From: Echinometra lucunter
Lineage: Eukaryota > Echinodermata > Echinoidea > Camarodonta > Echinometridae
DNA length: 64,000 bases
Assembly (NCBI GenBank): GCA_029962745.1
Contig: CM057154.1
Location: 30,722,302 to 30,786,301, forward strand
Direction: 5' to 3'
Both the position numbers and the translations under genes were made by a program. Of this stretch, positions 35,548 through 47,900 are shown piece by piece. Within the stretch, counting starts at the first letter, position 1; each line of letters starts with the position of its first letter. The notes under the pieces are model-generated. The model saw only the letters and a list, made by a program, of their open reading frames with translations, searched no databases and was not told the DNA's origin.

Positions 35548-37107
35548 ACTTGCATTTTGATATTTAACCTACATATACACATACATAAAGAATGTAAAGA
35601 AAAAAGGCATCTTCAGCTTACAAATTTTATCAAAAAAGTAAATAAAAGAAAAAATGATATAAATAAATAAATAATATAACTATTGAGGTGATTTCTCCTC
35701 TACCACTGAGGGGTTGACCACCACTGTAATTTACACAGGTATAACCTTGCACCTATTACAGGTGTGCATGAACGTGTAATTTTTTAATCGTGTACGCGCT
35801 AAAAAAATATGGACAAATAGTTGTGTACACGGTCAAATTTGGATGATCATTGTGAATTCATATCAGCTCCTTATGTCTGAAGAAAATCACCTAAGGAGCT
35901 ATACATGTATCTACACTAAAAAATACTATTTGTTATTTAACTTACATCACTTTATATCAATTTAGGGGTCATAAAAGATGAATCTTTGGTTAAAAAAATA
36001 AGTCGATCCAGTCGATCACACAGTACACACATGTGCATGACACACACAAGCTCAAATGCATGCTCAAGATGCCCAAGATGCCCAAGCAGGCTTTCAAAAC
36101 TCCACCATTTTGTCCGGATCCATTTAAACTAGCCTAATTGATACGTCTATGTAGTATGTGCCCAAGACATTGACCTAGTGTAATGCTTAAAGTCCGTATT
36201 GGCACGCAAATATAAAGTGTCACATGTGCGCTATGAAAATCCGCCGCAATACTCGCCTGCTCCCATGAAGATATATACTAATTAGGCCTAATTAATATAT
36301 ATCTCTGTGCCTAGGCCTGCTCCAAATACAAAACACACATATCTCCGCGAGGGGCTCGATGAAAGATACGACTGCTGATATATAGCGCGGAAATAAATGC
36401 ACGCTCTCTGCTTTTGTACAGAGATTGTATGCGTTGCCAAAAAAAAACTGTCTAGAGTGGGTTGCATTCAGTGATGCTAGTATTTCGCAATCTCGTATTG
36501 AGCGGAGTCATTACGCGGCATGCAACAACATGCAGGATTGCATGCATGGCTTTTCTTTGGCTTTTTTCATCTCGAGTCAGCGGCCCCACTGCGCTGTACC
36601 AGTGGCTGAATTGCGAAGCTACAAATGATGATCACATCACTACGACCGTGCGCTAGTGTGTGTAGTTTATTTGTTTTTGTGGGTTTTTTGGCCTGGCCTA
36701 ATTGGGGGAATTACTTGTAGGCCTAAGTGAATTGCTGTTATTTTCTCTTCTTTTTGCTGTCATACATATTACATACTGCATGTACACAGATGGCAGAAAT
36801 GGCACATGAATAGTTGGCGATCGGACATGTACACGAATAGTTGTGTACACATCGCAGTTTTTAGCACTGATTGCTTTATAGAGAGGGCAATTGCAGACAG
36901 TGTTCCAAAGCTCATGTTTGAGCTTCAGATGAGCAAGATTGCTGATTAAACAAAACTCTGAAAATTTCACTTGATCAAGGTGATTGAGACCAAACTGAAG
37001 GAATGGTAGAAATAAGATATTTTACAAGTAAGACTAAGTTTATAGCGTGTAAGGCCAATAATATATTTTGCTGCAATTCTGCCGATTAATACTATTGTGG
37101 TGACTGA
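35548..37107. promoter_or_regulatory. RAD54B upstream region with a CpG-richer stretch
   Basis: Sequence around 36230-36660 is visibly richer in CG dinucleotides than its AT-rich surroundings (CCGCCGC, CCGCGAGG, AGCGCGG, ACGCGGC, CAGCGGCC). This stretch is a reasonable place for the RAD54B promoter or a non-coding first exon. No TATA box or exon boundary is proposed. Confidence 0.35.
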
Positions 37108-37910
37108 AGCCCACCACACACTGTACGATTGGACTGCTACCTGATTTTTTAACAAATGGCATGTTGCATTAAATATAAAAGTTTAAACAAGTAAAGTTAT
37201 CTCATTTGAAGTTTGGAAATTGGAATAATAATAGGAATACCCAAATCAGAATTTTGTGGTCGGCCAAATCGGCTTCAAATCATAGCCAAATGCAAGACGC
37301 TATGATGTCACTACGATATGGAATTGAGTTCGCTTTTATTCCTACAGGGGGGCTCACAATAGCCCTTGGGGGAGGGGGAGAAGGGAGGGGGAGGGGGGAG
37401 GGGGGGAGGGGGAGGGGGGGAGGGGGAGGGGGTACTCAAATTTGGTTCCGATGGAGGTGTGCCATTAAAGCCTCCATACCTGTATCCATTTTTAAGGGTC
37501 ATATTGGTAGAAAGGAGTACTCATTATTAGGGATTTTGAATCTCAGGTGTGTACTTAGGCCTCATTATGGGAGAGAATATCATTCTAAACAATAAAGTTA
37601 TCAATGTTTAAAAAATGAGGGGGATGTTTAGGGATTTTCAGACTCAAAACCATACCCCATATTTAGGAATTCTTGAAAAAAAGTGACCCATTAGATCAGC
37701 ACTTACTCATATACCATATTAGGCGAATAACCCCCCCCCTCCACCCCCCCCCCCCCCCCCCCCCGGCAATAGCCTGGAATTTCGATTTTAGCATTCATAC
37801 AACTATTTGGAACTTCGATTATTAAGATTTTACATGTTTGAATGTTCATATCAAATGCTGTAACTGGAAAAATGGGATTGCAGACAGGTCATTTAGTTTG
37901 CAGTGGGCTT
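37108..37910. mobile_element. Inverted-repeat element related to 3103-3520 (copy 2), with G-rich insertions
   Basis: Shares AAATGGCA, GTTGCATTAAATAT, AAGTTTAAACAAGTAAA, TACATGTTTGAATGTTCATA and AACTATTTGGAACTT with 3103-3520. The ends AAGCCCACCACACACTGTAC and GCAGTGGGCTTTA are inverted. Its middle carries G-rich sequence at 37367-37432 and a C-rich run at 37733-37764. Confidence 0.6.
37367..37432 (+). repeat. Dense GGGGGA tract, G-quadruplex-prone
   Basis: About 65 bases almost entirely made of G runs of 3-8 separated by single A (once AA) bases. It is by sequence a strong G-quadruplex candidate. The glycine/arginine-rich open frame across it is an artefact. Confidence 0.85.
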
Positions 37911-38344
37911 TAGATATCTCTGACTGCATGCATTAAGACAAAAAAATTACATGTATGTGTATTCGTGCATTTTTGTGAACTACTGAGAAGAGTAAGGAGA
38001 ATCTTTCAATAGGAACTTGCTTCCTTCTAGACATCTTCAGTCACTAGTCAGTGGTATTTCTTTCTTGTTTCCTTTGTAAATATGTCATCTTTGCCACACA
38101 GGGCTACATTGGTATGCTGAGCTGTGCAAATTTATGTGACATGCTGCCCTCTATAGTCAAAGATTGATACCACTAAAATAACCAACAAATTCATATAAAA
38201 TATTTGTTTTTTTTACACCTAGGATAATTAAATATCCTATTTCCATTTCATTCCTCCAACTGGATGTAAATTATCTTGATCAAGTGAATTTTGAAAAAAT
38301 TTATTTTCTGATCACTGGTGACACAGCTCTTGCTCCTCTGTCCA

Positions 38345-38705
38345 TGAAAATTCAGGTAGGCACTTTTGAGGCGACTGTGAAGTGAGGGTGACAACAAAGT
38401 TCTTCTTTCAGCGACCTGATTGAAGAATATCTATCATACTTTAACTATTTTGTCAACGGAATAAACGCCATTGTCATCAATTTCATAACGACAAAAAAAT
38501 TGCCAGCGTCACTGGGATTCGAACCCTTGACTAGCATGACTAGTAATATTTCGAGCTCTGACAGTGGCTTTGACCACTGCGCCACGGGCAGTTGACGAGG
38601 CATTCGGTGCACCTTATCCATTTATACCCGGATTCATTTCTAGTCTTAACTTCTCAGACATGATTATTTTTACCCCTCACTTTACAGTCGCCTCAAAAGT
38701 GCCTA
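38345..38705 (-). mobile_element. Inverted-repeat element carrying a tRNA-like promoter unit
   Basis: The left arm GTAGGCACTTTTGAGGCGAC and the right arm GTCGCCTCAAAAGTGCCTAC are perfect inverted repeats. Between them, on the minus strand, the stretch 38593-38498 has a pol III A-box-like TGGCGCAGTGG, a B-box GGTTCGAATCC and a TTTTTTT stop shortly after. Acceptor-stem pairing is poor and the A-to-B distance is long, so it is a tRNA-derived (SINE-like) segment rather than a working tRNA. Confidence 0.6.
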
Positions 38706-38999
38706 CCGAAAATTCATTGGTAGAACACTACTTTCCTATTGTCAGCAATGTGCATGCTACAGTATGTCTGTTGTACGGTTTGGATAACTGAGCACTAGTG
38801 TAAGTGTATCTTTGCCTGGAAATTCAATAAATAGATCTAAACAGAAGTCAATCGCTGCAGAAATTTACACAGCCCATCATATGAAACCTCCCCATATTAT
38901 AGTGCATTGTGTGAGTGTACACATAAAACCTCATTAGCCAATCACATCACACATGCATAAGAGCGAGGAGAGGGGGCCATTTTAATTATCAAACCCAAA

Positions 39000-39066
39000 G
39001 ACCACGCCCATGGCCCACGCCCATGGCCCACGCCCATTGCCATGGCCAACACCCACACACACCCAC
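39000..39066. repeat. Short repeats of CCCACGCCCATGG
   Basis: Three or four tandem CCCACGCCCATGG-type units in the RAD54B-HFM1 intergenic interval. Confidence 0.7.
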
Positions 39067-41186
39067 GCATCACCATGATCACTCTTGACTGTTGTCATCT
39101 ACACTACAGACATGACAGAGTAGTCGTGGAGCTGACAAACTATTTCATGAAAAGTGAAAGCCGACATCTGACAATTTAACAATTAATGATATTGATACTT
39201 CCAGCTACAACAACATAGTTTTCATCATAAACCACAGGATCATCAGTTTAATATCCAAAATAAATCATCAACATGGCACGCACATACAATAAGAACGTGA
39301 CGCGATTACAGGTAGAAGGGACCGAAGTAAAAAGGTGACACATTTTCACATTACAATTTCTCGCTTTTCTGAGAAAATTAAGAATTTTTTATCATAATGA
39401 ACGATTACGCACTAGAGGTCTATTCATCAAATGTATAATTTCAATCACTCACGACTACACTCCTTTTGTCTTTCGATATTTTCCTTGTATTTATCTGCGT
39501 GTTTCAATTCCCCGGGTCATGCGAAACAGGCATCGGAATAATCCAATAGAAAATAGGGGCGCAGTGTGTTATGGACATAATGACCGGTATACGCATGGAT
39601 ATTATGGTTGAAAATTCGTCAAGCATTTTGACTCTTTTGACCATGCACTCTTATGGTAATTCCATAAGACACTCACGTAATATAAAGCCTATTACTGAGT
39701 TCGATTCTGTATCTATAAAATTTTCAGTTCATCACTTTGATTAAATTTTCACAATTTTTACAATTTGTCTGCAGAACAATGTCGGAAAATTGTCACCTAT
39801 CGATATAATGGATCGAACTTCTCTTTATGAAAACTTTCTGCGAATCATCATATAATACAGTGACATACCAATGCACTGAATATATCCGCCACAATTAATT
39901 TGACGATTTCCAGCCTAGATAGTAGATCTATAGCTCGTCCTGTCATCCCATCAACCTTAACCTCTCATAATGTGGTAAGCTTTCCGAAGATCCATTGTTA
40001 GGATGATAATGATAACAGTAACTTTTTATTTTTTAATAAAAGAAACATATTAATCTTACTTCTTAGGCCTGTTGATACTGGGTCTAACTAACAATGCACA
40101 CTGACTGAGTCTGAGTTAACTACCGTGTAACTTGCTGACTGTTTAACATGATTAAGGCTGTCTTAAAATCATCAAGGGAAGATGTAACTGTTAGCTATGT
40201 AGACTAACAGTTAGACCCTATTCCTGGTGTATTCTTGATGACATAATAAAGGATCTCTCCTTTTAACCCATTCGTGACAGAGGTCCACATTTTGTGGTTT
40301 GGCCTAATATCTTTTAATGCAAAGCCCTAAAAATCATACCAAATACATGAGCAGAAAGAGCAAAGAAATCTACACATACTATGCCCATTTTGGTTGCATC
40401 AATATTTATTGTTTGATGCTGAAAATTTTTAAAGGAAAATAAGCATTAAAGTCCTTAAATTGGCAATGTGATAGAAAGTTTAAAATCACCGTTTTCCCCT
40501 GCAAATTGGCAACTTTTTGACTTATCAAAATTTCTGTCAATTCATATTCATTTCTGATACATTACATTTTATAAATAAAATGTAGCAATAAAATAAAAAT
40601 GTTGGTGTTGCCAATTTGAAGAATAATTAAAAGCTGATCAAATTAGGCTTTAAATAATTCCTGTCACGAATGGGTTAACCAGCTATGTAATCTAGAGCCT
40701 AGAGGTCTAGATCTACTGGTGAAGATCAATCCTACTTTAGCCTGGCCTAGGAAACCACTCACTTTTTTTGCACGAACACACTTGTGTTAGTTACAAAGGA
40801 GAGGAAAAAAGAGGAGACCAGCATTGGCATTCTGATTGAATGAAGCACTAGACTCTAGACCCTAGATTGTGTGAATGGTGCAGTGGTTGTAAGTAGATCT
40901 AGATCTACTACTTACTGCGGCAGCACGAACACGTAGCGTTCGGGCGGCGCATTGCATTAGATCTAGTGGAAGCTTAGTTCTATGCCTACCTATGCGGGGC
41001 TCCCCAACTCAAAATATAAATTTTTTTTTTTATTGAACTAGACTATTCAGTCAAGCAATTACAAACAATTACGAACATTGTCGATAAAAAATCTTGTTCG
41101 ATTAGGAAAAAGATGGTCCAAAAAATGAGTCTTTATCCTGCCAGATCTTCAATGAATCTTTTCCACAGGCCGTTGTTAGTTTGCAA
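39067..41186. other. RAD54B-HFM1 intergenic interval, HFM1 side
   Basis: No gene was recognised. It contains a 416-bp piggyBac-like element (40263-40678). A GC-richer stretch at about 40915-40960 (GCGGCAGCACGAACACG, GGGCGGCGC) may belong to the HFM1 promoter. No core promoter elements were identified. Confidence 0.4.
40263..40678 (+). mobile_element. 416-bp piggyBac-like element (copy 3)
   Basis: TTAACCCATTCGTGACAG at the left, CTGTCACGAATGGGTTAA at the right, and the same core and orientation as 20811-21226. It lies about 0.5 kb upstream of the candidate HFM1 first exon. Confidence 0.87.
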
Positions 41187-41299
41187 ATGTGCATGCGCAA
41201 GTTCGTGTGTTGTTTCTGCCATGCGAAACGGCGATCGCCAGAATGGCTTCAACTTGGCGTGCAAAAAGGGAAATTTGATGGATTCTTAACACATTTGAG
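41187..41299 (+). CDS. HFM1: Candidate first coding exon of HFM1
   Basis: An open frame from ATG at 41187 (second in-frame ATG at 41193) runs 37 codons to a donor GAG|GTGAAT, ending with two bases of a codon. The first certain HFM1 exon (41991) needs exactly a two-base carry-in and has no in-frame ATG of its own. Joining them gives AGG (R) and an open frame. The peptide includes PEWLQLGVQKGKFDGFL. It does not clearly align with the vertebrate HFM1 start, which is poorly conserved. Support is phase and openness only. An ATG in good context at 41241 is out of frame and meets a stop after 11 codons. Confidence 0.4.
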
Positions 41300-41550
41300 G
41301 TGAATATGATTTCCGAACAGAATATTTAAGATAGTAGCATTGTATATAGATCTATATATTTTATCAAAATCTTATTTACTTAAGAAAATGTTATTAGTAG
41401 GAGTTTTCACTGTGGCAGATGAGAGCTTCACCGAGAAGCAGTGGTTCCACTCAGAACGCCGCAGCGTCCCGGGCTAGTCTACTACTAACTTTGAGGGAAG
41501 CTTACACGTTACAATCAAACCTGCTTTAGCAGCCACTAATGTAGAAAGAC

Positions 41551-41708
41551 GGTGCTAATGCACTTTCGTATCCAAGGACCAAGCCTAACGGAATATAGCA
41601 CACAGTCGCACACACCACCGTGCTTTCCTTTGCATGCATCAGCAGCACTTTATTCTGTCAGTCATCAGACATCAGACATGGTCATGGATACGAAAGTGCA
41701 TTAGCGCC
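41551..41708. mobile_element. 158-bp foldback element in the first HFM1 intron
   Basis: The left GGTGCTAATGCACTTTCGTA (through TCCA) and the right TACGAAAGTGCATTAGCGCC are 24-bp inverted ends with one mismatch. The core is short and non-coding. Confidence 0.8.
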
Positions 41709-41990
41709 TAGAAAGACTATTTGTCTATAAAGACCCTAAGTTTTGCTTCCCTTGAATAGTTTTTTCTCACTGAAACATAGGTCTAGTCCTATAAAAAGAA
41801 AAACTATGTTAAGACCACCTGCTCATAGTCGTACTTAGTACCACTTTTCTTATCTCCAGTATTGATATTGCTAACAGTAACATTAATAGATACTGGTACA
41901 TGTAGATCTAAAATGTTAATAAAATGCTTATTCAAGTATGATTCAACATCACAAAGAAATAATCAAGTTTTCTAATTTTTTAAATTTTAG

Positions 41991-44900
41991 GAGGCCTATT
42001 TCAGACCTAAGTGACATCCCAGCTCCACCCCTGCTTGATGATATTTTACCATCACAATCTTTCACTGATGATTTGGAATCGTTTTCAGCTTCTCAGGCAC
42101 TGAGGAACTCACAGATCAAAAGTAAGTTTCAAGTAGACTAAGTTTCAAGTAGGCTCCATCATGGTTTCCACGATCATCTCGACAAAGAGATGGTTCTTAC
42201 CCTTTGATATTTTCAGACTTTTATTTGTTTTCATTTTTTAATTTGTTAGTTGGCTGACACATTTTGGGCGCGTTTCATGAAACCAACTCCATGACAGTCA
42301 TATCTCTTGTCGATCTACTGAGATGTCATGGACCTGACAAAGTGTTTCACGAAAGCCTGACATCTCACAAATCCAAGATATCGATACTATCGGCTGAAAA
42401 AGATAGAATCGATCACAATCCACTGGATTTATTACCAATCGTTCCAACACAATTTAGACACAACTTTGCTCTAATTGTTGGAAAAGTATAGAAAACATCA
42501 ATGGGATTTGATAAACATAATACAGATGTTGCATTCACATGAAAACTGTATTAATTGTAACATCTGACAATTTCTAAAATTAATAAACGAAAAGCTGCTG
42601 TTGCGTTTTGCGAATTTAGATTTGTAATTAAGAGGCCACCGTAATTGACAAATTATTGAAAGCAGACATATAATGATATATTTTGTTTTAATTTTTGAAA
42701 AATACTGAATTGGTATATTCTGCGATTGAAATTTTGACATTAATTCATTAACGAATAAATTTTATATGATTTCAATGAATACTATAGTTGCAAAAAAAAG
42801 GAAATATGGAAGAAGTTCATTCATGTTGTCCCCCCATCATACTTACCGGCCTGTAAACCCAGACTGCTCTGTTTTCTCCGGCCATTTTCTATTGGAAACT
42901 GATAGGAGGATAATCAGTATTAATCTCAATTACTTGCTGGAGGGTAAAAACGTCGCTAAGACATATAGGTTATTTCACTTACACTTTTATATCAACATCA
43001 GTAATAACTGGTTATGGAATGAGAGTCTGGAACTCAAGAAATTTTTATTTGTATTTAATAAATAAACATTCCTTATTTTTCACTGCCCGCGAGCTGCCCA
43101 TAGCCGACCAAAAGGTGACCTGTGATGGCGTGCTAAAAAGATATGACATGTTCGGAGGAGCGACAAGTCATTTGTCAGGGAAGTTGTCGCTGGTCTTGGC
43201 AAAGACGGCTTTGTGAAACACTTAGCAGACAAGATGACCGACAACTCCAAGGTGTCGTTGATCTTGTAGTTATGACGCTTTCATGAAACGTGCCCCAGGT
43301 TATCATAAACCTTCAAAACAAACTGTTTGATTATTAATATTTTTACTTTGTGTTCCTTAAATGATTGAGGTACATTGTATTTTTTTTCACAGTTTTCTCT
43401 GTCCTTCCAGTTGTATTTCCCTCTTCTAAACATCAAGTTCCTTGTACATGTATGTTGAAGTAAGTTTTGAAGTGAATGTGGTTATAAGGGATCCAAGAGA
43501 ATATGCATCTTCTGAATAAGTGAGGATAGATTATGGGATTGTTTCCTTTGTATTAATTTTTTTCAGGCCATGGAATCTTAAAATCAAGATCTAGTGGTTC
43601 TCAACTGAGGTAAGACTGTAAATGATGGAAGAAATAACAAGACTTCCAAGTTATTTCATGATGAGGTATCCAGGTTAATAAATTGAAATAAATTGTCTTA
43701 TTAGAAAATTGTCTTATAAGAACAAAAGAAATCAGGAATGTGTACATGTATTTGTCTTATATTTTCTGTAATCATACCTGTAATGCCATTGATTTTCTTT
43801 ATGTTGGAAATGAAAGGAATACAAATTGAATTAATCATTGAGTACTAATTACAATTCATACATAAAACGTTACAGGAAGCATTTAATTTATCAACTTTTA
43901 GTGGGATATATGATGCTATAATGTCATTACATAAATAACTGGATGTTAAAAATGTGATCATATGTATATTTTCATGGGTTGTTTTCAATATTGCCCCTTT
44001 GATTAATAGGCCAAGAGTACGGTTTGTACCTCCAGTGCAGCGTAAGCAAGCCAGCCAGACTCAGAGTCAGCTCAGTCAGCCCCAAAGTCAACTATCACAA
44101 GAGGACTTGTTCAGTGATACCTTTAGCTCTCAAACCCTGCCAACCCCTATAGAGAAAGGATCTGCTTTACATGATCAACCTTACCCAAGACAGCAAGCTA
44201 AAGAAGTTCCGAAAACAGTTCCCCCACAATTAAGGCACAGCCAGAATGATGACTTCCCAGCTTCAATCCATATTCCAGGCATGTGGTTTGAGTTTAATTT
44301 CATTGTTTAAAATAGCATCAGAATCACAAGATTAGCTTTTAATTGACATTTTTCAAAATATGAGTCAATATTCAGAGGAGATAATAATGCTTACTTTTCC
44401 TACTCTTTTAATTTCTCAGCTTTATCAACCCCTGGTGGAACCACGAGAGGTGCCAAATGCCTGCGATCAGTTGAGGAGATCCGTATCCTTTAGTGTTCAA
44501 AAAAAGTTCAAGACATTCCACGGCATTTTTCCCTTTTTGTTATCCTGGGATTGACAATCTAAGCCTTTTCAGTGCCATAATGACAACATAGAAGGGGCCT
44601 AATTCTTTTAAAATGTGTAGGGAATACCATGATGAGAGGACAAAAGTAAGTGTTAAAGTAGACTGTAGACTTTTTGCATGATTTTAGAAGGGGCCTAATT
44701 CTTTTAAAATGTGTAGGGAATACCATGATGAGAGGACAAAAGTAAGTGTTAAAGTAGACTGTAGACTTTTTGCATGATTTTTGTTCTCCTGGTATGGCCA
44801 AACATGGCTTCTTGAATTTTAATCAAAGAAGGGAAATGTATAGAGAGACGAGGATAGCTGTTTTGAGGAAAGCAAGGGGGTGTGGCATTAGAGACTCAAT

Positions 44901-47900
44901 TAATGTTTAACATTCTTTTTGCATGATTGAAAAAGCCAATAATTTGAAAGTTTCCAGTTTGACATTTCCTTAATATCAATCTCATTTACAGCTGACCAAT
45001 ACAGATCAATATTTCCATTCCCATACTTCAACTTTGTGCAGTCACAAGTGCTGGATGATGTAAGCTATATATTTCAGTGTTGGACAAGCACATTCTCTTG
45101 CTTTCTCAATGTCATTGTGAATTCTTGTATTCATGAAATACTTTCCTGTATTCCTATTATTTTTTAAAGTATAAACAAGTGAGATGAGATTCATGAAAGA
45201 TTAAATCATATCAACACAGGTATAAGCTTTGTTGTTTTCAACTCTGCACTTTTTCTGTTCTTTTTGTTGTTGTTGTTGTACAAGAGATTCAACAGTTTAA
45301 TCAATATAAACTGATGCTATTCTCAGTTCTGCATTACCTTGTATTTAAAACAAGTATAGGAGAGTTAGATAGTTCACTATGAATGAGTCATCTTTCTTTT
45401 AAAATTTCTTTGTTCTCTCAAAATCCCAATTTTAGATCCTGTATACTGATAAGCCCTTGGTTGTCAGTGCTCCTACTGGATCAGGAAAGACTGTACTCTT
45501 TGAGCTTGCAATTCTCAGACTGTTGATATCACAAGGAGGTTATAATAATAGGACCAAAGTTGTATACAGTGAGTTTTCAAACTTTTATTTTCAGTTCAGC
45601 ATGTATTCTGTGCTCTTTTAGGTATTTGTTGATCATTTTTTTAAATTATTTCATATGAATTCACTAGCAATATCTGTGAATGCCCACTTGATAATTTGCA
45701 TCATGACTCAATTCTTCTCAGATATTTCATATCCAATAAATTTAGAGTTCAAAGGTTATCAATTAAGTCGTTTCTGTTTACCCTTTCTTTCAAAATAAAA
45801 CTCTGAACATCTTTATTCCCATTTGACCATCCCATTTTTGTCTTTCTCTCTTTCTCTTCCTCTCCCACTTTCCTGATTTTCATTCTCTCCTCTTCATATT
45901 CATCCATTTCATTCATCTTTCTCTCTCTTCCCATCATCCTTAAACTCCAGTGGCTCCTATCAAAGTCTTGTGCAGCCAGCGCTGTGAGGAATGGAAGGAG
46001 AAATTTGAACCACTAGGGCTAAAATGCCAAGAGCTGACAGGAGACAGTGATATTGAAGACTTCTACCAGCTACAGGCTGTCAACATCATCTTCACTACAC
46101 CTGTTTGTGTTTCATTATCTCTTCTATCATTCACTACTTTTTCATTCCCTTATAGATTGGGTTGGTTGTATTGGTTGATTAACAGTGCACTAATCAAATT
46201 TACTGTTCTGTCATCATGGGATCAGTGAAGATGCATGATGCTTGTATGTGCTTGATTATTTCATTTCTAAATTTAAATCCATACAATATTTGTTTATTGT
46301 GCTGGAAAGTCATATTGTAATGCCCAAGCAAAACAAAAATGCATTTATCTATGTAAGCTTTTTTTGTATACATTGCTATGATTTGTTTATTATATGCTGA
46401 TTGTATTTCAGGAAAAATGGGACAGCATGACAAGGAAATGGAGAGACAACCATTCTTTGGTTCAACTAGTTAAACTCTTTCTTATTGATGAAGTAAGTTG
46501 CTATTGACCTGTATAAAGCCTTGCCTTATATCTGATTGATGTTTATAACATGCCATAATATTTCATAAGAGTATAAAAATGCTTTTAAGTATTGAGATTG
46601 GCAGCATGATTTCAGTAACTGTCTCTGACCTTGGAAGTTTCGTATTATTTCCGTCTCAGGTCCATTCCCTGAATGAAGAGACTAGAGGTGCTACTGTAGA
46701 AGCTGTCATCAGTAGGATGAAGACTGTTCAGGCTGCCCAACCAGACCATCACACCAACACCTCTAACACACAGGAACAGAGTGGTGACCTGGGACTACGC
46801 TTCCTTGCAGTGTCTGCCACTATTCCAAACATCAAAGATGTGAGTATAGTATAGAGGACTGCTTCAGGGAGACTTGGAAAAAAAAGAGGGTCTTTAAATA
46901 TCACCTTGGGTTTATATACAGGTTCTATCAAATACCTATTTCAGTAAAATAGTCTTTACCAGGGAAACAAGAAATTAAAGCAGTCTTTCAAATGAGTAGG
47001 TTACCATTGTTTACATGCTTCCTGTGGTGCATGTTTCAGTGTAGTAAACTTCTGATATACTTTTAATCCACTGAGCACGATTTGATTTCACTATAACACA
47101 CATCTTCCACAGATCCCAGCCGGAGTTTATCTTGGGCTTTGTGTTCAGAAGGTTAATAACTTACCAACACAAATTGCGAGTGCAAGCAAAGCATGAAGTA
47201 GAGTGGACCTTACATTTCCATTTTTCTTTGATAATTCTTTCGATGTAGATTGCTGAATGGCTTGGATTTGGTGACCAAAGTGCTGTGTATCACAAGTGAG
47301 TATAAACTTGAGTGTTCTTCATGTGAGCCTTAAGTGTTTTATTGAATGTTTTAGGCCATGTTTTCTTTCCCTCTACCTAACAGGGAAATATAAAGAATAA
47401 TCCAATTTTAAATCATGGTCTCTTTATCATGATGCAAAAAGGCATAGAGAAAAAAATATATGGAATTATATTGATCTTTCTATAAGGCACATTTCAGTGA
47501 TACTAAATGCACAATCAAAGAGGACTGTGTGCCTGTAGAAACTGTAACTCAACTTGAGCTTAATATCTATTAACCTTGTGTATAAGGGATGGGAAAATGT
47601 CGATTTTGCAGTTCATAAGATTGCTTCAGGGGATGGCATCCAGATGTACAGATCTTGTTGATGTACTGGCAACTGAACATTTTTGCATTTTGCCAATGCA
47701 GATTTGATGACAGCCACAGACCAGTAAAGCTTCGTAAGGTTGTGCTAGGCTACCCCTGTTCTGATAACTTCTCAGAGTTCAAGTTTGATCTCTCCCTCAA
47801 CTACAAGCTCAGTGGGGTCATCCAGACATACTCAGAAAACAAACCTACACTTGTGGTAAGATATGAACAATGATATGTTTTTCATACCATTCAATGATTG

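Larger units (their letters stand above)
41991..45059 (+). other. HFM1: HFM1 N-terminal region (5 exons)
   Basis: Residues 1-191. A low-complexity region opens with SDIPAPPLLDD, comparable to the vertebrate PPAPLISEIPD segment. It includes a Q/S-rich stretch (QTQSQLSQPQSQLSQ) encoded at 44010-44278. The last two exons (44420-44482, 44992-45059) give the conserved lead-in EIPDQYRSIFPFPYFN, directly comparable to human EIPAKFRSIFKEFPYFN, where the helicase core begins. Confidence 0.9.

Noticed and set aside
38498..38593. Functional tRNA gene (minus strand)
   Set aside because: A and B boxes are present, but the acceptor stem does not pair and the distance between boxes is too long for a clear anticodon arm.
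41241..41276. ATG in good context as the HFM1 start
   Set aside because: It reaches a stop after 11 codons and is out of frame with the first certain exon.
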